From assembly GCA_050290245.1 (NCBI GenBank), contig JBNKHH010000072.1:55298-119297 (forward strand): a DNA stretch of 64,000 nucleotides, written 5' to 3'. Within the stretch, counting starts at the first letter, position 1. Each line of letters begins with the position of its first letter. Below are positions 59,989 to 64,000 of the stretch, piece by piece. Below the pieces are notes generated by a model. It saw nothing but the letters and a program-made list of their open reading frames with translations, had not been told where the DNA came from and ran no database searches. The translations under genes were made by a program, and so were the position numbers. This DNA comes from JBNKHH01 sp050290245. Its GTDB lineage: Bacteria; Pseudomonadota; Alphaproteobacteria; Rhodobacterales; Rhodobacteraceae.

Positions 59989-60301
59989 CGCATATCTCTC
60001 CGCAACAATATTGCGCAGAACCTGCACTTCCGCGCAGCATTCCGCAAGGCGTTTTACGCCGCAACGCAGAATTAATCGAGCCGAGGGCGCAAATACCGTC
60101 CCAAAACCGACGCACTGCCAGTGAGAGGTCTGCCAAGAAATCAGCGCCTTAACCGCCAGTTCGGGATGTGCCGTTGCGACACGTCAACCAACCGCACCGG
60201 CCGTTAACCTCATTTTCGCGCTCTGTTCCGATGCTGACCCCATGCCGCCTGAGCCTCAGGGGGCCCAGCCAGGGGGCAAAAGGCCCTCGGAAAGGACCGC
60301 G
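59989..60301. other. Divergent intergenic region upstream of mcl2
   Basis: These 313 bp separate mcl2 from the plus-strand secreted protein gene. I see no gene. A CGCAACAATATTGCGC stretch lies next to the mcl2 ribosome-binding site (60001-60016) and a GGCGT/ACGCC mini-hairpin near 60050. Promoters for both flanking genes should lie here. Confidence 0.45.
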
Positions 60302-60604
60302 ATGAAGTTGAAACTATCCGCCCTTGCCCTTCTGTTCCTCGTGCCTGCCGCCGCATTGGCCCAGGGCCAGAACTGCAGCGCACGCGATACGGTGATCGAA
60401 CGCCTCGCCTCCAAATACGGCGAAAGCCGTCAGTCGATCGGCCTTGCTCCCCAGGGCCGCGTCGTCGAGGTTTTTGCCTCGGACGAAACAGGCACCTGGA
60501 CCATCACCGTAACGATGCCCAACGGTGTCACTTGCCTGATCGCCAGTGGCCAGTCCTTCGAAACTCTGGACGAGGCGGTCGAACCGGCGGGCATCCGCTC
60601 CTAG
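60302..60604 (+). CDS. Small secreted protein
   Basis: The 100-residue protein has a Sec signal peptide (LKLSALALLFLVPAAALAQ, cleavage near residue 21) and a mature part with CSARDTVIERLASKYGESRQSIGLAPQGRVVEVFASDETGTW in adjoining stretches, plus one further Cys (VTCLIASG) that could pair with the first. Similar proteins are found across Rhodobacteraceae without assigned function. AAAGGACCGCG precedes the ATG at 60302. It converges on the TauE/SafE gene with a 4-bp overlap. Confidence 0.78.
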   Translation: MKLKLSALALLFLVPAAALAQGQNCSARDTVIERLASKYGESRQSIGLAPQGRVVEVFASDETGTWTITVTMPNGVTCLIASGQSFETLDEAVEPAGIRS

Positions 60605-61353
60605 GTCAGCGCGTCAAGGATCAGCTTGCCACCCGTCAAGGTCAGCAAGACGTATGTGAGGCCGAAGTAGACCCGTTCGGGGATCGCATGGTGCGCGCGA
60701 ACCCCGATCCACACGCCAACCAGTGCGGCGGGCCACAGGTATATCAGGGCGGTCAGAGACGGCCCCGAGAACATCCCCAAAAAGGCGTAGGGCACTGTCT
60801 TCGCCGCGTTGATTGCCCAGAATGCCAGTACAGTCGTGGCCTGATAGGTCGTTTTTGACAGCCCCTGTGACAAAAGATAAATCGCCACCGGCGGTCCGCC
60901 CGCATGGCTGATGAAACTGGTAAACCCGGCGACCACGCCGGAACTCAAGCCAACCGCAGATCCAGCCGCCTCTTTTTGCACCCGGATCCAGCCCCGTGCC
61001 CTGGCAAGCCGGTACGCGACGAACAGAACGGCGATCAGTCCGATCAGCAGGCGCAGCACCTGCGGGTTGGCCACGCTCCAGAACGCGGTACCGATGCCGA
61101 TTCCGGGCATCGCCCCCATAAGCAAAAGCCGCACATGCCGGGTCGACCATTGCCGCCAATAGGCGCGCAAGGCTGCCACATCCATGACCATCAGCAGAGG
61201 CAGCATGGTGCCCACGGCCATCTCCGGCGGCAGTATCAGCGCCAGAATCGGAGTGGCCGCGAAAGCCGCCCCGGAACCGAAACCGCCCTTCGAAACACCC
61301 GCGAAGATAACCGCTGGTATCGCTATCGCAAAGAAGGTCAGATCAAAGGTCAT
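60601..61353 (-). CDS. Sulfite exporter TauE/SafE family protein
   Basis: The 250-residue membrane protein has the family's repeated motif: VIFAGVSKGGFGSGAAFAATPIL near residue 15 and VVAGFTSFISHAGGPPVAIYLL near residue 137, with about eight membrane segments. It is a different branch from the protein at 34476-35387. It is divergent from mdh. The substrate is unknown. Confidence 0.92.
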   Translation of the reverse strand: MTFDLTFFAIAIPAVIFAGVSKGGFGSGAAFAATPILALILPPEMAVGTMLPLLMVMDVAALRAYWRQWSTRHVRLLLMGAMPGIGIGTAFWSVANPQVLRLLIGLIAVLFVAYRLARARGWIRVQKEAAGSAVGLSSGVVAGFTSFISHAGGPPVAIYLLSQGLSKTTYQATTVLAFWAINAAKTVPYAFLGMFSGPSLTALIYLWPAALVGVWIGVRAHHAIPERVYFGLTYVLLTLTGGKLILDALT

Positions 61354-61505
61354 TGGCGGATTCTCTGTTTTCCGTCATCCTCTTAGCCACAGTTCGAACG
61401 AGGTGAAAGCGCGAAGGCCGCCGTCAACTCCCTTGCAGTCGCAGCAAACTCTGGCTAGGCACGCCCCCGAACCAGTTTTTTCATAAACGGATCGGAGACC
61501 CTTCC

Positions 61506-62468
61506 ATGGCCAGACCCAAGATCGCGCTGATCGGCGCGGGCCAAATCGGCGGAACGCTTGCGCACCTCGCTGCTCTAAAGGAAATGGGCGACGTCGTCTT
61601 GTTCGACATCGCTGAAGGAACGCCCCAGGGCAAGGCGCTCGACATCGCCGAAGCTGGCCCTTCCGAGGGGTTCGACGCGACCCTCAAGGGCACCAACGAC
61701 TACGCCGACATCGCTGGCGCCGACGTCTGCATCGTCACCGCCGGTGTGCCGCGCAAACCAGGCATGAGCCGCGACGACCTCCTGGGCATCAACCTCAAGG
61801 TCATGAAAGCGGTCGGCGAAGGCATCAAGGCCAATGCTCCGAACGCTTTCGTGATCTGCATCACCAACCCGCTTGACGCGATGGTCTGGGCGCTGCGCGA
61901 GTACTCGGGCCTGCCCCACAACAAGGTCTGCGGCATGGCCGGGGTTCTCGACAGCGCCCGCTTCCGTCACTTCCTGTCGGTCGAATTCGAAGTTTCGATG
62001 AAGGACGTCACCGCCTTCGTCCTCGGCGGCCACGGCGATACGATGGTGCCGCTGTCGCGCTATTCCACCGTCGCCGGCATCCCGCTCCCCGACCTGGTCG
62101 AAATGGGGTGGACCACGCAGGAAAAACTCGACGCCATCATCCAGCGCACCCGTGACGGCGGCGCCGAGATCGTCGGCCTCCTGGGCAACGGCTCGGCCTT
62201 CTACGCCCCGGCGACCAGCGCCATCGAGATGGCCGAAGCCTATCTCAAGGATCAGAAACGTCTCCTGCCCTGCGCGGCCTACGTTGACGGCGCGTTTGGG
62301 CTCAAGGGCATGTACGTCGGTGTTCCGACCGTGATTGGTGCCGGCGGCATCGAACGCGTGGTCGACATCAAGCTCGCCAAGGACGAGCAGGCCATGTTCG
62401 ACAAGTCGGTCGACGCGGTCAAAGGCCTGGTCGAGGCCTGCAAAGGTATCGACAACGGTCTGGGCTGA
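61506..62468 (+). CDS. mdh: Malate dehydrogenase
   Basis: The enzyme oxidises malate to oxaloacetate with NAD+. The 320-residue LDH-like protein has KIALIGAGQIGGTLAHLA at residue 5, DIAEGTPQGKALDIAE (an Asp selecting NAD+), ITNPLDAMVW, and the catalytic His176 in LGGHGDTMVPL. It is followed after 4 bp by a glycosyltransferase gene and then sucC, where many relatives have mdh next to sucC. Confidence 0.97.
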   Translation: MARPKIALIGAGQIGGTLAHLAALKEMGDVVLFDIAEGTPQGKALDIAEAGPSEGFDATLKGTNDYADIAGADVCIVTAGVPRKPGMSRDDLLGINLKVMKAVGEGIKANAPNAFVICITNPLDAMVWALREYSGLPHNKVCGMAGVLDSARFRHFLSVEFEVSMKDVTAFVLGGHGDTMVPLSRYSTVAGIPLPDLVEMGWTTQEKLDAIIQRTRDGGAEIVGLLGNGSAFYAPATSAIEMAEAYLKDQKRLLPCAAYVDGAFGLKGMYVGVPTVIGAGGIERVVDIKLAKDEQAMFDKSVDAVKGLVEACKGIDNGLG

Positions 62469-62472
62469 TCCC

Positions 62473-63402
62473 TTGACCGGGCGGAACGTCCTATTCACCG
62501 CCCAGAAAAACGAAGGGCCATTCATTCTCGAATGGGTGGCCTTTCACAAGGCAATCGGGTTCGACGAGATCATCGTCTTTTCCAACGATTGCGACGACGG
62601 CTCTGACAGATTGCTCGATGCGCTTGCTGACGCCGGCGAATTGACCCATCGGACTCACACACCCGGCCCTGACCGAAAACCCCAGATGAATGCCGAACGC
62701 CTCGCGCGTGAGGAAGGTCTGTTTCAGGCCGGGGACTGGGTGATGTGGCTCGACCTCGACGAATTCCTGTTTGTCCAGCATGCGCCGCATACCGTCGACG
62801 CCCTGATCAAGGCCATCGCCCCGGCCCAGGCCGTCGCCCTGGCCTGGCGCCATTTCGGAGATGCGGGCGTCGAAACATGGCCGGGCCGCCAGTTCGGATC
62901 GCCCTTCATCCTGGCCGAGAAACGCCACCGCCGGATTCCGCGCCAGTGCAAGACGTTGTTCCGCTGGGGCCCCGAGATCGCCTCGCTGCAATTGCATCGA
63001 CCGATATTCAACGACGGCGTCGGTCCCGACACATATCCCGTCGTGTCGGGCAAGGGCGCCGTGCTGGGCCGGGATTTCTATTCGACTGACCCGAATGCCG
63101 CGGTGAACCGCACGGGCGACAACAAACGCACCTATCGCCATGGGCAGGTTTTTCACTACGCCGCGCGTACGCCCGACCTGTTTCACGAAAAAAAGGTCCT
63201 GCGCGGCCGGGGCTATCGTGAAGCTGGCCTCGGTCCGAATGATCGCCATTCGCTGGATAGCCGACCGAACTTCAATCAAACTGAGGAGCGATGCGCAGAA
63301 CATCTCGTACCACGGGTGACCGACGAGATGCGCCGCCTGTTTGCGCTACCGGGAATCGCCCCCCTTTGCACCCGCATCGCCTGGTTCAGGTTCGACGACT
63401 AG
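62473..63402 (+). CDS. Glycosyltransferase family 2-like protein between mdh and sucC
   Basis: The 309-residue protein matches the Glyco_tranf_2_4 type: TAQKNEGPFILEWVAFHKAIGFDEIIVFSND in adjoining parts at the start, and WVMWLDLDEFLFV near residue 92 with the DxDE metal site. The TTG at 62473, 4 bp after the mdh stop, gives this start; no ATG or GTG fits. It is a second glycosyltransferase in a TCA-cycle operon in this window. Substrate unknown. Confidence 0.85.
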   Translation: MTGRNVLFTAQKNEGPFILEWVAFHKAIGFDEIIVFSNDCDDGSDRLLDALADAGELTHRTHTPGPDRKPQMNAERLAREEGLFQAGDWVMWLDLDEFLFVQHAPHTVDALIKAIAPAQAVALAWRHFGDAGVETWPGRQFGSPFILAEKRHRRIPRQCKTLFRWGPEIASLQLHRPIFNDGVGPDTYPVVSGKGAVLGRDFYSTDPNAAVNRTGDNKRTYRHGQVFHYAARTPDLFHEKKVLRGRGYREAGLGPNDRHSLDSRPNFNQTEERCAEHLVPRVTDEMRRLFALPGIAPLCTRIAWFRFDD

Positions 63403-63418
63403 GTGCAAGTCGGCATCA

Positions 63419-63449
63419 TGTGATCACGCATTTTTTTTCGGTGATCACA
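63419..63449 (+). promoter_or_regulatory. Paired TGTGATCAC boxes upstream of sucC
   Basis: TGTGATCACG (63419-63428) and GGTGATCACA (63440-63449) are 21 bp apart start to start, with a T-rich spacer. They end 107 bp upstream of sucC. Spacing and sequence match the pair upstream of sdhC. Confidence 0.6.
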
Positions 63450-63556
63450 AAATCTTCTTTTTCGCTCAAATTGGACGGACTTCGCGGAAATGTCATTCCT
63501 TCCTTCATGATTTCTATGTCATCCCTCGCACAAATCAAACGGTTAGGAGATGCCCC

Positions 63557-64000
63557 ATGAACATCCACGAATACCAGGCGAAGGGGTTGCTTCGCGATTA
63601 CGGGGCGCCGGTGAGCGACGGTCGTGTTGTTCTCCGGGCCGAGGATGCGAAGACGGCTGCGGGGGCTCTGGACGGGCCGTTGTGGGTTGTGAAGGCCCAG
63701 ATTCACGCGGGCGGCCGCGGCAAGGGCACCTTCAAGGAGCCGGATGCGGGCGACAAGGGTGGCGTGCGCGTCACCAAGTCGGTCGAAGAGGCCGCCGAGG
63801 AAGCCAAGCGCATGCTGGGCCGGACCCTGGTGACCAAGCAGACCGGCGAGGCCGGCAAGCAGGTCGGTCGCGTCTATATCGAGGATGGCGCGGGGATCGC
63901 GCGCGAACTCTACCTTGCCCTTCTGGTCGACCGGGGCTCGTCCCGGGTCAGCTTCGTCGCCTCGACCGAGGGCGGCATGGACATCGAGGAGGTGGCCCAC
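63557..64000 (+). CDS. sucC: Succinate--CoA ligase subunit beta, 3' end outside window
   Basis: This is the ADP-forming succinyl-CoA synthetase beta subunit, of which the first 148 codons are present. It begins NIHEYQAKGLLRDYGAPVSDG and contains WVVKAQIHAGGRGKGTFKE, the ATP-grasp start typical of SucC, and VYIEDGAGIARELYLALLVDR. AGGAG precedes the ATG at 63557. A full protein would be near 397 residues. Its own control region carries the paired TGTGATCAC boxes. Confidence 0.96.
   Translation, partial: MNIHEYQAKGLLRDYGAPVSDGRVVLRAEDAKTAAGALDGPLWVVKAQIHAGGRGKGTFKEPDAGDKGGVRVTKSVEEAAEEAKRMLGRTLVTKQTGEAGKQVGRVYIEDGAGIARELYLALLVDRGSSRVSFVASTEGGMDIEEVAH

Overview
The window is a GC-rich chromosomal segment of an alphaproteobacterium, almost certainly Rhodobacteraceae (Roseobacter group). 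Supporting evidence: a near-complete ethylmalonyl-CoA pathway set (ccr, ethylmalonyl-CoA mutase, mch, mcl2), DUF1489 and TIGR02186 proteins, a Hint-domain protein, an hisS-hisZ-hisG operon, a class II (B12) ribonucleotide reductase, a CtrA-type box, and TCA operons in the order typical of this family. I saw no rRNA, tRNA, CRISPR array, phage or transposase.

Layout. 1-4485: glycine cleavage operon gcvT-gcvH-gcvP (minus; gcvP runs off the left edge) behind a tandem glycine riboswitch. 4560-8614: gamma-glutamylcyclotransferase-like protein, MATE exporter, Tat-exported MBL hydrolase, small zincin, DUF1801 protein. 8671-13819: gltX, pfkB, a two-gene ABC exporter, rpsD. 14011-19413: DUF4253-like protein, Hint protein, nrdJ, DUF1489 protein. 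19584-23291: hisS-hisZ-hisG and slyX. 23353-28651: ilvE, an unknown membrane protein, an ornithine cyclodeaminase-like enzyme, universal stress protein, then nfu-tsaB-rimI. 28802-34304: a BMP-type nucleoside ABC importer with a LysE exporter gene inside the operon. 34476-39177: TauE/SafE-TIGR02186 pair, SDR, RecD-like helicase, AHL synthase. 39256-40159: LuxR regulator preceded by a small overlapping ORF and a CtrA box. 40337-43921: divergent ccr and ethylmalonyl-CoA mutase. 43928-51711: mixed housekeeping and membrane genes (DUF1992, CDP-alcohol phosphatidyltransferase, deoD, DUF1989, creD, BNR-repeat protein, YeeE/YedE transporter). 51739-57217: sdhC-sdhD-sdhA-[FkbM, lipoprotein, glycosyltransferase, lipoprotein]-sdhB. 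57538-59988: mcl2-nnrU-mch. 60302-64000: small secreted protein, TauE/SafE protein, mdh, glycosyltransferase, start of sucC.

Together the right half assembles acetyl-CoA assimilation (ethylmalonyl-CoA pathway) with the TCA cycle enzymes that receive its products. The sdh and suc upstream regions each carry two TGTGATCAC-type boxes exactly 21 bp apart, which suggests common control. Other non-coding structure of interest: a hairpin that buries the ribosome-binding site of the AHL synthase, a CtrA box in front of the luxR operon, a bidirectional terminator module shared by two convergent gene pairs, and a dispersed GC-rich palindromic repeat, one copy of which lies in frame inside rimI.
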